Below are positions 1 to 8,025 of a stretch of DNA of 10,845 nt, piece after piece. The notes under the pieces were generated by a model, which ran no database searches, was not told the origin of the DNA, and saw only the letters and a program-made list of their open reading frames with translations. Origin of the DNA: JAAYJS01 sp964346185 (GTDB lineage Bacteria; Bacillota; Clostridia; Eubacteriales; Eubacteriaceae); contig CAYFTR010000039.1 of the NCBI GenBank assembly GCA_964346185.1, positions 1 through 10,845 of the forward strand. Reading direction: 5' to 3'. Each line of letters begins with the position of its first letter. Positions within the stretch are counted from its first letter, which is position 1. A program made the position numbers and the translations under genes.

Positions 1-2345
1 CTATCGTTACAGGTAAAAATGATCACTTGTTTTTGACCGCTGACTTCCGACAGAAAACGAAGTGCCGTTTCCTTACGCCGATCATCGTATTGTACAAAGG
101 CATCGTCTAAAATAAATGGCAGGTTGAGGGTTTCACGGGTCATACTCTGTACGCCGAAACGCATGGCAAAGTACAATTGTTCCACCGTTCCGGAAGACAG
201 GGTATCAATGGGGACATAGCCGTCTTTTCCTCGCATAACACGGATATTTAAATGTGGATCGACCTTAACGTCGGTTGTTTCACCGGAAATTTCCGAAAAT
301 ATTTTTCCGATTTTTTCGCCCAGTTTCGGTAACAATTTATCTTTTTCGACGGAAGCACATTCCTTTAACACGTCGATGGCTACCGTATAGGCCTTGTAGT
401 TTTCGCTGTATTCGTCGACCAGTGCACGGTAGGTGACAATTTCGTCCTCCAGTTCCCGACTGGGGCGTACATCTTTGAGCAGACTTTCGTTTTTATACAT
501 CAGTTCCCCGATTTTTTTATTGAGTTGCTCCATTTCTTCCCGTATTTCCACACGTCGAACGGAGGCTTCCCGCGAGTCTTCCGAGGAGGTGTTTTTTTTA
601 CGGGTCAACATTTCTTCCAGTTCCTGATATAAACGACGGTTATAATCCAAACGGTTTTCAAGCCACCTTAATTTGTCCTTTTGTTGAAGTGCCGCATCGT
701 AAGCCTCCACACTTTGCAGTCCACGTCCTGCCAAAGTTTCTTCCACTTTTTGCTCTGAACGGTTGCGTTCTTCTTCCAGTGTCGCTTTTTCTTTTTGAGC
801 CGTATCTTTCTTTTCTTTTATAAATTGCAGACGTATACGTGTTTGTTGCAAGTTATTAAAATATTCCAATAAAGTTTTTAAATGTGCTTCAATGTTTTTG
901 TTGTTTTTAACGGCATATTTTTTAATTAATGCTTCCCGAAAGGTATCTTGCTCGGTATTTTCAAATATTTTAGACACCCGTTCCTCTTCCGGTACGGGGT
1001 TCAGTGCTGTTAATTGAGAAAATCGCTCCGGGTATTTTCGATATAGCACCAACAACCCGATGCCACTTAATAAAAGCAACCACGCGGCAAACCCCAATAA
1101 AAGCAGATGTACAAAATTTAAAACATCCCCGCCTTTTACAAAGCCGACAATTAATAAGGATAAGCCGATAACTATCAAAGCGGCAACCACAGCATAAACT
1201 TTTATTTTTATGTTTGCTCCCGTCGCGTTAAGTGTATTTGTATCTTGTGTCACCTGATCGGGGCGGTCTTTCTTTTGTTGCAGAGCATCCAAATCTTCCT
1301 CGACTTCTTCTTTTGTAAAAAAGCCGACGGAATTTACCAACGCCCGTTCTTTTTGTGCTTCTTCTAAGAGTTCGCGATCCGCCGTCAGAAGTTCTTTTTG
1401 GCGTTGCTCGATACGTTGTTGCAAGCTCTCCGAGGATTGTCTGAGATAATTCAGTTCGCTCAGCTCTTTATCCGTCAACTCACGGTAGCCCGAAAAGTCT
1501 TTGATTTGAGATTGTATTTTCTCACTTTCTTCGTTTAAACTTTCTATTCTTTGAACGATTTGCTTTCGTTTTCCGTTGTCATCGCTTTGGTACACCGGTG
1601 CTAACTTTAAGTAAGCGTCGTTTAAAGCACCGAGTTTATCTTCCATTTTTTTTATTTCAAACAAATGTCGGTTGGCGGCGGCTCGATTTTTGTCGTTCTC
1701 TTCTTTTTCTTTTTCCAAACGATGTAATCGGGTGACGGCTTCACCGTAATTGGATTTTTTTTGCTTGAGGGTTCCAATGGCATCCCGCTTGTTTTCGAGT
1801 TCGGTCATTGCACGGTAAATGGAAACTTCCTCTCCTTTGTCGGCTCCTTTACTGATGAGGCGATCGTTAATTTCCTTAAGCATCACTTCTCTTGAAAAAC
1901 TGCCGCGTTCCTTTATGTTAACGGTGTTGTTGTAAAAGGCGGCGTTAATGTTCTCCCCCAAAGGGAGCGGCTGCCTGCTGACGGGGTCGTAAGGGTAGTT
2001 GTCGCTGATATCTTCGCCGGTCAGTCCGTCATAAATATGTAGGGACTCCTCGTTTTTTAAAAAGTTTCGCTCCAATCGAATTTCTCTGCCCTTATCGTCT
2101 TCATAGGTCATCACGCCGAAATAACGGTTATCCCTTAAGGGTTTGTACTGCTCATAGTATTCGGAGTATATTTTCTTTTTGCGATAGGGTTTTAAAAAGC
2201 CGAAAAACATCCCTTCTATAAAATGTTGAATGGTGGTTTTCCCCGCTTCGTTTAAACCGTAAATGAGGTTCAATCGATCTGCCAGATGTATTTTTCTGTT
2301 TTTAAATTTCCCGAAGGAAACAAGTTCCAAGGTTTTTATTTTCAT
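1..2345 (-). CDS. yhaN: YhaN-like AAA ATPase (Rad50/SbcC type), 3' end outside window
   Basis: This is a large SMC-like ATPase, probably the partner of the adjacent YhaO nuclease in processing DNA ends; the function is inferred from the family. The frame is open for 781 codons to the left edge with no stop, so only the last part is missing. Walker A GLNEAGKT lies at residues 30-37. Long charged coiled-coil stretches follow, interrupted by two hydrophobic segments at about residues 383-405 and 413-436. The ABC signature LSSGT is near residue 716 and Walker B (FILDDAF) near 745, as expected for a Rad50-type head split by a coil. The hydrophobic pair in the coil fits YhaN rather than soluble SbcC and suggests membrane anchoring. 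The ATG overlaps the yhaO stop as ATGA, with AAAGGTG upstream, so the two genes are co-transcribed and probably translationally coupled. Confidence 0.88.
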   Translation of the reverse strand, partial: MKIKTLELVSFGKFKNRKIHLADRLNLIYGLNEAGKTTIQHFIEGMFFGFLKPYRKKKIYSEYYEQYKPLRDNRYFGVMTYEDDKGREIRLERNFLKNEESLHIYDGLTGEDISDNYPYDPVSRQPLPLGENINAAFYNNTVNIKERGSFSREVMLKEINDRLISKGADKGEEVSIYRAMTELENKRDAIGTLKQKKSNYGEAVTRLHRLEKEKEENDKNRAAANRHLFEIKKMEDKLGALNDAYLKLAPVYQSDDNGKRKQIVQRIESLNEESEKIQSQIKDFSGYRELTDKELSELNYLRQSSESLQQRIEQRQKELLTADRELLEEAQKERALVNSVGFFTKEEVEEDLDALQQKKDRPDQVTQDTNTLNATGANIKIKVYAVVAALIVIGLSLLIVGFVKGGDVLNFVHLLLLGFAAWLLLLSGIGLLVLYRKYPERFSQLTALNPVPEEERVSKIFENTEQDTFREALIKKYAVKNNKNIEAHLKTLLEYFNNLQQTRIRLQFIKEKKDTAQKEKATLEEERNRSEQKVEETLAGRGLQSVEAYDAALQQKDKLRWLENRLDYNRRLYQELEEMLTRKKNTSSEDSREASVRRVEIREEMEQLNKKIGELMYKNESLLKDVRPSRELEDEIVTYRALVDEYSENYKAYTVAIDVLKECASVEKDKLLPKLGEKIGKIFSEISGETTDVKVDPHLNIRVMRGKDGYVPIDTLSSGTVEQLYFAMRFGVQSMTRETLNLPFILDDAFVQYDDRRKETALRFLSEVSGQKQVIIFTCND

Positions 2346-3433
2346 AACAACACCTTTTCTTTCAACAGTTCACTCAAACCGAAAACCATCGCCTTGCGGT
2401 GAATGCGGGAATCTTCTTTTTCTCTCATTTTTTCAATAAACGTTCCTACAATATTGTTTTTGTTTTCCGAGTATAGGAGGTCGATATCCAAATCAATCTC
2501 CAAATTTTCGTCGATAATTTCCAAGTAGTAGAAGGATCTCTCTAACTCTCTTTTTAGAGCTTCAAAATCCACGGTCGGGTCGATATAACCGTCAACCGAT
2601 ACCCTATAATAGTTGTTCATTCGGTTGTCTTCAATGTCCAACTTTAAAAATTTCTCTTTAATTTCTCTCTCGCCGATATCGCTCATCAAGTGAAAATGTT
2701 CCTGAACATAACGACGATGTTGAGTTTGAATAAAGGTGGTCTCGCAACCGTTGTCTTTAATTTGCCCGACAATAATGCCGTGGTCTCCCTCTTCTCCGAA
2801 ATCCAAGGCCTCCGGGCTGCCGCAATAAGCCGCATTATCTGTTAAAAATTGGTGCTGATGGATATGTCCCAGGGCGATATAGTCGAAGTCCTGCCACAGT
2901 GTTACGTCCAGCGGCATATATTCGCTGCCCGAATTGAGCGCGTCGCCGTGTAGGAGGAGTAGGTTGACGGTATCGGGATTTAAAGTGATGGCGGTATCAA
3001 AGGGCGGCTCGCGGTAGGAGTTACGTATCCAGGACATGCCGTAGACGTGAACGTTGAGTTCCGGAAACCATACGGCTTCCAACTCACCGGTTTTTAAAAT
3101 AACCACGTTGTCCGGCCATTGAACCAAGGCGTACAGATCGCCTTCACTGTAAAAATCGTGGTTGCCACCGATAATCACCACCTGGGTATGGCTTAACGAA
3201 CGGAAGGCTCTGCTCACACGACGAATATCGTTGATATCCGTTTCACGGCTGTCAAATAGATCTCCCGCTATTAAAAGTAAATCGATTTTATTTTTTTCCG
3301 CCGTCGCGATAATTTTATCGAAGGTTAACCAAACATCGGCACGTTTATCTTTACCGTACAAATCACTTTTATTTCCGAAACGAAATTTTTTACCAAAATG
3401 CGTATCCCCCATATGTATAAAGCTGACGCCCAT
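2342..3433 (-). CDS. yhaO: YhaO-like metallophosphoesterase (Mre11/SbcD nuclease family)
   Basis: This is a predicted DNA nuclease subunit of the Mre11/SbcD family, 363 residues. All phosphoesterase motifs are visible: GDTH (D10, H12), GDLFD (D58), GGNHD (N91-H92-D93), LHGD (H162) and GHIH (H190, H192). These would bind the two catalytic metal ions. The C-terminal 130 residues are the variable capping/partner-binding part. I chose the ATG at 3433 because AGGAGG sits five bases upstream; a GTG at 3451 would add six residues but has no comparable ribosome binding site. The gene is first in an operon with the yhaN-like ATPase and overlaps it by four bases. It is a little shorter than B. subtilis YhaO (about 400 residues from memory). 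Family assignment is firm; the in vivo substrate is inferred. Confidence 0.9.
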   Translation of the reverse strand: MGVSFIHMGDTHFGKKFRFGNKSDLYGKDKRADVWLTFDKIIATAEKNKIDLLLIAGDLFDSRETDINDIRRVSRAFRSLSHTQVVIIGGNHDFYSEGDLYALVQWPDNVVILKTGELEAVWFPELNVHVYGMSWIRNSYREPPFDTAITLNPDTVNLLLLHGDALNSGSEYMPLDVTLWQDFDYIALGHIHQHQFLTDNAAYCGSPEALDFGEEGDHGIIVGQIKDNGCETTFIQTQHRRYVQEHFHLMSDIGEREIKEKFLKLDIEDNRMNNYYRVSVDGYIDPTVDFEALKRELERSFYYLEIIDENLEIDLDIDLLYSENKNNIVGTFIEKMREKEDSRIHRKAMVFGLSELLKEKVLL

Positions 3434-3461
3434 AATCTCCTCCTGTGACACCTGTTTATTT

Positions 3462-3491
3462 TTGACATTCCTATCGATATTAAGTTATTAT
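3462..3491 (+). promoter_or_regulatory. Candidate sigma-A promoter for the aldo/keto reductase
   Basis: A perfect TTGACA (3462-3467) is followed after 18 bases by TATTAT (3486-3491). It would start a transcript with a leader of about 155 bases before the ATG at 3656. The complementary strand of the same spot reads TATAAT (3492-3487), a possible -10 for the divergent yhaO gene with only a poor -35, so the two promoters may overlap. This is a consensus match only. Confidence 0.5.
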
Positions 3492-3574
3492 AACATGTAT
3501 AATAAAATAAAAAAAATACTACCTGTGCATTTTGATGAAATGCCCATCCGTTGCCGTTGCTACTCAAACGTACA

Positions 3575-3627
3575 CTTGTCGGCTTGTCGGATATGTATTT
3601 GCCGATATCAAGGAGATTTTTCGGCAA
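3575..3627 (+). promoter_or_regulatory. Possible leader RNA with two competing hairpins
   Basis: Within the long leader of the reductase gene the octamer CTTGTCGG occurs twice in tandem (3575-3582, 3583-3590). The second copy can pair with CCGA (3602-3605) and CAAG (3609-3612), with a three-base bulge. Alternatively TTGCCGA (3599-3605) can pair with TCGGCAA (3621-3627). The two foldings share 3602-3605 and exclude each other. The AAGGAG at 3610-3615 lies inside this region but has no start codon at proper distance. No known riboswitch class is recognised, so the regulatory role is inference. Confidence 0.3.
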
Positions 3628-3655
3628 TAGTTAAAACAGGTATAAAGGAGAAAAA

Positions 3656-4798
3656 ATGCGTTACAGATTGTTGAAAAACACGGATATCAGCTTGTCGCAA
3701 TTGGGGTTCGGTACCATGCGCTTACCCATTCTGCACAATAACGAAAAGCTAATCGACACAAAAAAAGCATCGGAACTGTTGCAATATGCGATCGATAACG
3801 GCGTCAACTACTACGATACCGCCTGGAATTATCATTTAAAAGCTTCGGAATCTTTTTTGGGGGATTTTTTAAACCGAACCGCTCAACGCGAAAAAGTGTA
3901 TGTGGCGACCAAGTTGCCGGTATGGGAGTGCAGAGAATACGCGGATTTTGACCGTTTACTAGAACAGCAACTTAAAAATTTAAAAACCGACTACATCGAT
4001 TTTTATCTGCTCCACGCCTTGGACGGCTACCGCTTTAATAAAATTTACGATTTGGGTGTCACCGATTTTATAGATAAAGCCAAAGCTTCGGGCAAAGTGC
4101 GCTATATGGGTTTTTCTTTCCATGACGAATACGAAGCCTTTGGTCCGATTTTAAATGCCTACGACTTCGACTTTGCACAAATCCAATACAATTATATGGA
4201 CGACGATTTTCAAGCCGGAGACCGCGGCTTAAGGGACATTGCGACTAAAGGCATCTCCTCAGTGATTATGGAACCCCTCCGAGGCGGACAAATCGCCAAA
4301 AAACCCGCCGGCAAATTAAAAGAAATTTGGGACGGTTTTAAGACCGATTTAACCCCAGCCACATTGGCACTTAAATACATTTTAAACCGCGAAGAAGTAA
4401 CCACCCTGCTCAGCGGTATGGGCACAATGGAAGAAGTTGCCGAAAACATTCGCGTTTGCTCGGAATACGGTATCGGCGATTTAACCGAGCAGGAAAATGA
4501 AATGATTCGGGTGCTTCGAGATTATTACCGCAGCGAAACCCAAGTGGATTGTACCGCCTGCAATTATTGTATCGACTGCCCGAAAGGTATTCCCATTTCA
4601 AAAATTTTTACATATTATAACGAAGCACACATTTACGGCGATGCCGATAACATGCGTAAAAAATACAATCAAAACATAAAAAACAAACATAAGGCGGATC
4701 AATGCGTCGAATGCGGTCGGTGCGAAGATGTCTGTCCCCAAAACCTGCCCATCCGTGATGATTTAAAGAAAGCCCACAGATTTTTAAAAAATTCCTAA
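3656..4798 (+). CDS. Aldo/keto reductase with C-terminal double 4Fe-4S motif
   Basis: This is a predicted oxidoreductase of the aldo/keto reductase superfamily (COG1453 type), 380 residues, probably cytosolic. The reductase barrel occupies about residues 1-290, with the catalytic tetrad visible as D54, Y59, K86 and H120. The tail carries two cysteine clusters, C299/C302/C305/C308-Pro and C350/C353/C356/C360-Pro, expected to hold iron-sulfur clusters. The first has only two residues before its last cysteine, where the usual ferredoxin spacing is three. Such fusions are common in anaerobes; the physiological substrate is unknown. AAAGGAG at 3644-3650 supports the ATG. uppP follows after 45 bases with no clear terminator between, so partial co-transcription is possible. 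Family is confident, reaction is not. Confidence 0.9.
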   Translation: MRYRLLKNTDISLSQLGFGTMRLPILHNNEKLIDTKKASELLQYAIDNGVNYYDTAWNYHLKASESFLGDFLNRTAQREKVYVATKLPVWECREYADFDRLLEQQLKNLKTDYIDFYLLHALDGYRFNKIYDLGVTDFIDKAKASGKVRYMGFSFHDEYEAFGPILNAYDFDFAQIQYNYMDDDFQAGDRGLRDIATKGISSVIMEPLRGGQIAKKPAGKLKEIWDGFKTDLTPATLALKYILNREEVTTLLSGMGTMEEVAENIRVCSEYGIGDLTEQENEMIRVLRDYYRSETQVDCTACNYCIDCPKGIPISKIFTYYNEAHIYGDADNMRKKYNQNIKNKHKADQCVECGRCEDVCPQNLPIRDDLKKAHRFLKNS

Positions 4799-4843
4799 GT
4801 TTTTATGCTATGATAACACCTCATTCATCTGTTAGGAGGTTCT

Positions 4844-5677
4844 ATGCTCATTGAATTATTAAAGACGGTGTTCTTCGGCATTGTTCAAGGCATTACCGAA
4901 TGGCTGCCCGTCAGCAGTACCGGCCATATGATTTTACTGGAAGAATTTTTTCAGTTAAAAGTTTCAAAAGAATTCTGGGATATGTTTTTGGTTGTTATAC
5001 AATTTTCGTCGATACTGGCGGTCGTTCTTTTATATGCCCGTCGCTTAAACCCCTTTGCTTCCGGAAAAACGGCACAGCAAAAAAAAGATACCCTGACCCT
5101 CTGGAAAAAGGTATTGGTCGGGGTATTGCCGGCAGGTATTATCGGCGTACTCTTTGACGATTGGCTCAACGACCATTTGTATTCCCCAATAACCGTCGCT
5201 TTTACCTTGGTTTTATACGGTATCTTGTTTATTGTTGTTGAAAACAATAATAAACATGTCAAACCGTCGGTGACCACCGTCAAGGACATGAGCTTTCGTA
5301 ACGCCCTAGGTATTGGTTTGTTCCAAACCCTTTCGCTGATACCAGGCACCTCCCGATCCGGTTCCACCATTATCGGCGCCATGATCTTGGGTAATTCCCG
5401 AACCGTCGCTACGGAATTTTCCTTTTTTATGGCCATTCCCATTATGCTCGGCGCATCGAGTTTAAAGCTGCTCAAGTACTTTATTAAAACTGGTATCGGC
5501 TTTACGGCGACGGAAGTGGCCATCTTACTGACGGGGCTGTTTGTATCCTTCGCGGTTTCCGTTATAACCATTCGTTTGCTGGTGGGATACGTCCGAAAAA
5601 ACAATTTTATACCCTTCGGCTATTACCGCATTGCCCTTGGTGTATTGGTTTTTGCCTACTTTTTAATTCCGCGATAA
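4844..5677 (+). CDS. uppP: Undecaprenyl-diphosphate phosphatase UppP (BacA family)
   Basis: This integral membrane enzyme removes a phosphate from undecaprenyl diphosphate, recycling the lipid carrier for peptidoglycan and other wall polymers. Loss or excess of the family alters bacitracin sensitivity in other bacteria. At 277 residues it has the normal family length and many hydrophobic helices. The first signature holds Q15 and E19 (the E/Q-xxx-E motif), then LPVSSTGH (residues 21-28). The second signature, PGTSRSG at residues 167-173, holds the conserved R171. TAGGAGGT at 4833-4840 precedes the ATG at good spacing. The leuA promoter begins seven bases after its stop. I see no terminator of its own, so read-through would be stopped or controlled by the T-box terminator of leuA. 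Confidence 0.95.
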   Translation: MLIELLKTVFFGIVQGITEWLPVSSTGHMILLEEFFQLKVSKEFWDMFLVVIQFSSILAVVLLYARRLNPFASGKTAQQKKDTLTLWKKVLVGVLPAGIIGVLFDDWLNDHLYSPITVAFTLVLYGILFIVVENNNKHVKPSVTTVKDMSFRNALGIGLFQTLSLIPGTSRSGSTIIGAMILGNSRTVATEFSFFMAIPIMLGASSLKLLKYFIKTGIGFTATEVAILLTGLFVSFAVSVITIRLLVGYVRKNNFIPFGYYRIALGVLVFAYFLIPR

Positions 5678-5683
5678 AAGGGG

Positions 5684-5712
5684 TTGACAAATGCCCCCAT
5701 TATGTTTAAACT
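5684..5712 (+). promoter_or_regulatory. Promoter of the leuA T-box transcript
   Basis: TTGACA (5684-5689) is followed after 17 bases by TAAACT (5707-5712). The predicted start, near 5719, coincides with the beginning of T-box stem I. The -10 matches consensus at four of six positions; the position relative to the leader makes the call convincing. Confidence 0.65.
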
Positions 5713-5718
5713 ATACCC

Positions 5719-5969
5719 AACGCAAAGATGAGGAATAGTAGCCGATTGAAAGCCGTTCAGAAAATTGCCGGTTGATGCGAGGCAAAGGGCAACAATTCGT
5801 GAACTCACCTCGGAGCAGCCTGTTGAAACAAGTAGGCAGTGCCGGGTCCTCCCGTTAACGAGGTAAATGTTGTTGGACATTGAATTGAGGCAATCGTAAG
5901 ATTGTAAAATAGAGTGGTACCACGATCGTTTCGTCTCTATAATTCCGTCGGAATTATAGAGACTTTTTT
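5719..5969 (+). promoter_or_regulatory. T-box leader RNA sensing tRNA-Leu, controls leuA
   Basis: This is a complete transcriptional T-box riboswitch. Stem I shows GATGAGGAATAGTA on its 5' side, the distal CAGAAAATTGCCGGTTGATG segment, and the loop-E pair AGTA / GAA next to the specifier. The triplet after GAA is CTC (5804-5806), followed by the conserved A, so the codon read is leucine CUC and the sensed tRNA would be tRNA-Leu(GAG). The T-box sequence AGAGTGGTACCACG is at 5911-5924. Its variable base T in TGGT would pair with discriminator A73, which fits tRNA-Leu. AGAG of the T-box can pair with CTCT at 5935-5938, which otherwise forms the terminator. Uncharged tRNA-Leu should therefore allow read-through into leuA. 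Confidence 0.95.
5933..5969 (+). terminator. T-box controlled intrinsic terminator
   Basis: A perfect 14-bp stem (5933-5946 with 5950-5963) has a three-base loop and six T (5964-5969). Its 5' arm overlaps the antiterminator arm, as T-box control requires. The leuA ribosome binding site lies just after it. Confidence 0.93.
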
Positions 5970-5986
5970 ATTATCAAGGAGAAAAC

Positions 5987-7651
5987 ATGAACTACAAAAA
6001 ATATCAAAGAGGCTATTTTATGCCTCCGGAATCCTGTACGGATTGGGTCCATAAGGAATACATCACCAAAGCACCGATTTGGTGCTCCGTCGACTTAAGA
6101 GACGGCAACCAGGCGCTGATTGTCCCCATGAGTTTGGAAGAAAAAATTAACTTCTTTAAAGCCTTGATAAAGGTAGGTTTTAAGGAAATAGAGGTGGGCT
6201 TTCCCGCCGCATCGGAAACCGAATATACCTTTTTAAGAACGCTAATTGAAGAAAACTTAATTCCCGACGATGTGACCATCCAGGTACTGACCCAAGCTCG
6301 GGAACATATCATCGAAAAAACCTTCGAAGCGTTACGAGGTTGCAAAAAATCCATCGTCCATTTGTACAACTCCACCTCCCTGGCACAGCGGGAACAGGTT
6401 TTTAAAAAATCCAAATCGGAAATTATAGACATCGCCGTAAAAGGTGCACAAATGCTTAAAGATTTCGCGGCAAAAACCGAAGGGAATTTCCAGTTCCAGT
6501 ATTCTCCGGAAAGCTTTACCGGAACCGAAGTAGATTACGCCCTGGAGGTTTGTAACGCCGTTTTGGACGTTTGGCAACCGACAGCGGAAAACAAGGTCAT
6601 CATTAATCTGCCGGTGACGGTATCCATGTCCATGCCCCATGTCTACGCCAGCCAAATCGAATATATGTGCAAGCATTTAAACCATAGAGAAAACGTTATT
6701 GTTTCCCTGCACCCCCACAACGACAGAGGCTGTGCCGTTGCCGACTCCGAGTTGGGGCTGTTGGCGGGCGCCGACCGCATTGAGGGCACCCTCTTCGGAA
6801 ACGGCGAAAGAACCGGCAACGTCGACATTATTACCATGGCACTGAATATGTTCACCCATGGTGTCGACCCCGAGCTTAATTTCAGCGACCTGCCCGCCCT
6901 CACAAACGTATACGAAGAAAACACCAGAATGTCCGTCTACGAACGCCAACCCTATAGCGGTGCTTTAGTGTTTGCAGCCTTTTCCGGCTCCCATCAGGAT
7001 GCCATTGCCAAGGGTATGCAATGGCGGGAAGACAAACACCTGGACCAATGGACCGTCCCCTACCTGCCTATCGACCCCAAGGATATCGGGCGAGAATACG
7101 AAAAGGATGTTATTCGTATTAACAGCCAATCCGGCAAAGGCGGTATCGGCTATGTATTGGAACAAAAATATGGTTACGACATGCCCAAAGCCATGCGTGA
7201 AAACTTCGGCTATTTGGTTAAGGATCGCTCCGATAAGGAACACCGCGAGCTGTCCGCTGAAGAGGTTAAAGATATTTTTGAAGAAACTTACATTAACCTC
7301 CAAAGGCCCATATCTTTGGAGGCCGCACACTTTAAGCAAATCAGCAAACATATTGAGGCCGATTTAACCATAAGCCATAACGGCGAAAAAATCCGACTGA
7401 AAGCCGAAGGTAACGGTCGCTTCGACGCAGCCGCCAACGCCGTTAAAGACTACCTGAATATAGACTTTAAAGATTTGGTCTACGAAGAACATGCCTTGGA
7501 GCAGGGCTCTACCTCCCAGGCATCCGCCTATGTGGGCATTACCACCGACAATGGCAAGACCCACTGGGGTGTCGGCATTCACAACGACATTATTGTCTCT
7601 TCCATCAAGGCGTTAATTTCTGCCGTAAACCGGGGACTTCAGACAAAATAA
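5987..7651 (+). CDS. leuA: 2-isopropylmalate synthase (LeuA2 type)
   Basis: This enzyme condenses acetyl-CoA with 2-oxoisovalerate to 2-isopropylmalate, the first committed step of leucine synthesis, in the cytosol. It has 554 residues, typical of the longer LeuA subfamily. The DRE-TIM barrel carries LRDGNQ (R38, D39), the metal-binding HPH (H242, H244) and NGERTGN (residues 272-278). The C-terminal part from about residue 430, with EGNGRFDAAANAV and GVGIHNDIIVSS, is the LeuA dimer domain that binds leucine for feedback inhibition in characterised relatives. AAGGAG at 5976-5981 fixes the ATG. Expression is under the leucine T-box immediately upstream and ends at a hairpin at 7691. No other leu or ilv gene lies in the window. 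Confidence 0.96.
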   Translation: MNYKKYQRGYFMPPESCTDWVHKEYITKAPIWCSVDLRDGNQALIVPMSLEEKINFFKALIKVGFKEIEVGFPAASETEYTFLRTLIEENLIPDDVTIQVLTQAREHIIEKTFEALRGCKKSIVHLYNSTSLAQREQVFKKSKSEIIDIAVKGAQMLKDFAAKTEGNFQFQYSPESFTGTEVDYALEVCNAVLDVWQPTAENKVIINLPVTVSMSMPHVYASQIEYMCKHLNHRENVIVSLHPHNDRGCAVADSELGLLAGADRIEGTLFGNGERTGNVDIITMALNMFTHGVDPELNFSDLPALTNVYEENTRMSVYERQPYSGALVFAAFSGSHQDAIAKGMQWREDKHLDQWTVPYLPIDPKDIGREYEKDVIRINSQSGKGGIGYVLEQKYGYDMPKAMRENFGYLVKDRSDKEHRELSAEEVKDIFEETYINLQRPISLEAAHFKQISKHIEADLTISHNGEKIRLKAEGNGRFDAAANAVKDYLNIDFKDLVYEEHALEQGSTSQASAYVGITTDNGKTHWGVGIHNDIIVSSIKALISAVNRGLQTK

Positions 7652-7966
7652 ACTAATTTTTATTTTTTTCTGTATGCTGTAATGTGTTGAGGTTGCCACC
7701 TTCGGGAGGCAACCCCATTTTTTTAACGCCATTATCTTCATATCTCTTAGCTTTTGTGCCGTTAGTTCAATTTGTTTTGCTAAAAGTTCTTGCTTTTGTG
7801 CCAATAAAACGGTGTTTCCCGGATCAAATTTTAAGGCTCGTTCAATGGCTCTCAATTCGGTTTGAACTTTATTGGATTGGGTGGTAATGTTTTTTAAGGC
7901 ATTCTGCAACCCTGTTGTTTTGCCATCTATTTCTATGGTAATGCCTTTAATGTGTCTGCCTGCCAT
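7613..7966 (-). pseudogene. Truncated phage tail tape-measure protein, N-terminus only
   Basis: The first 75 residues read like the start of a siphophage tail tape-measure (minor tail) protein: MAGRHIKGITIEIDG, then DPGNTVLLAQKQELL and a helical repeat. Full-length proteins of this kind run to many hundreds of residues. After about residue 76 (position 7740) the frame continues only through the reverse of the leuA terminator and into the antisense of the leuA 3' end, giving a 117-codon ORF with a meaningless tail. The start is well supported by GGAGG seven bases before the ATG at 7966. No other phage structural gene is present, and a terminator sits just upstream, so this is a prophage remnant whose deletion end point lies beside the leuA terminator. 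It is unlikely to be functional. Confidence 0.75.
7691..7724 (+). terminator. leuA terminator
   Basis: GGTTGCC and GGCAACC frame an inner CC/GG pair closed by a TTCG tetraloop, with one A-A mismatch, followed by a T run at 7718-7724. It lies 39 bases after the leuA stop and also marks the left border of the accessory stretch. Confidence 0.88.
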
Positions 7967-7994
7967 ATAGCCTCCTTTCCGTGATTTTATTCAT

Positions 7995-8017
7995 AAAAAA
8001 ACCGGCCGTAGCCGGTT
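7995..8017 (-). terminator. Terminator of the minus-strand unit before the phage fragment
   Basis: On the minus strand AACCGGC (8017-8011) pairs with GCCGGTT (8006-8000) around a four-base loop, followed by T through 7995. It ends whatever is transcribed from 8445 leftwards, and it would insulate the tape-measure fragment. Confidence 0.8.
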
Positions 8018-8025
8018 ATGCTGTA

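Noticed and set aside
3434..3451. Upstream GTG start for yhaO at 3451
   Set aside because: The AGGAGG lies between this GTG and the ATG at 3433 and is correctly spaced only for the ATG.
3162..3674. 170-residue plus-strand ORF across the divergent promoter
   Set aside because: Its first two thirds are antisense to yhaO and the implied protein is not plausible. Only its last 44 codons are mentioned, as a doubtful leader ORF.
5656..5880. 74-residue minus-strand ORF
   Set aside because: It lies entirely antisense to the T-box leader, whose RNA motifs explain the sequence.
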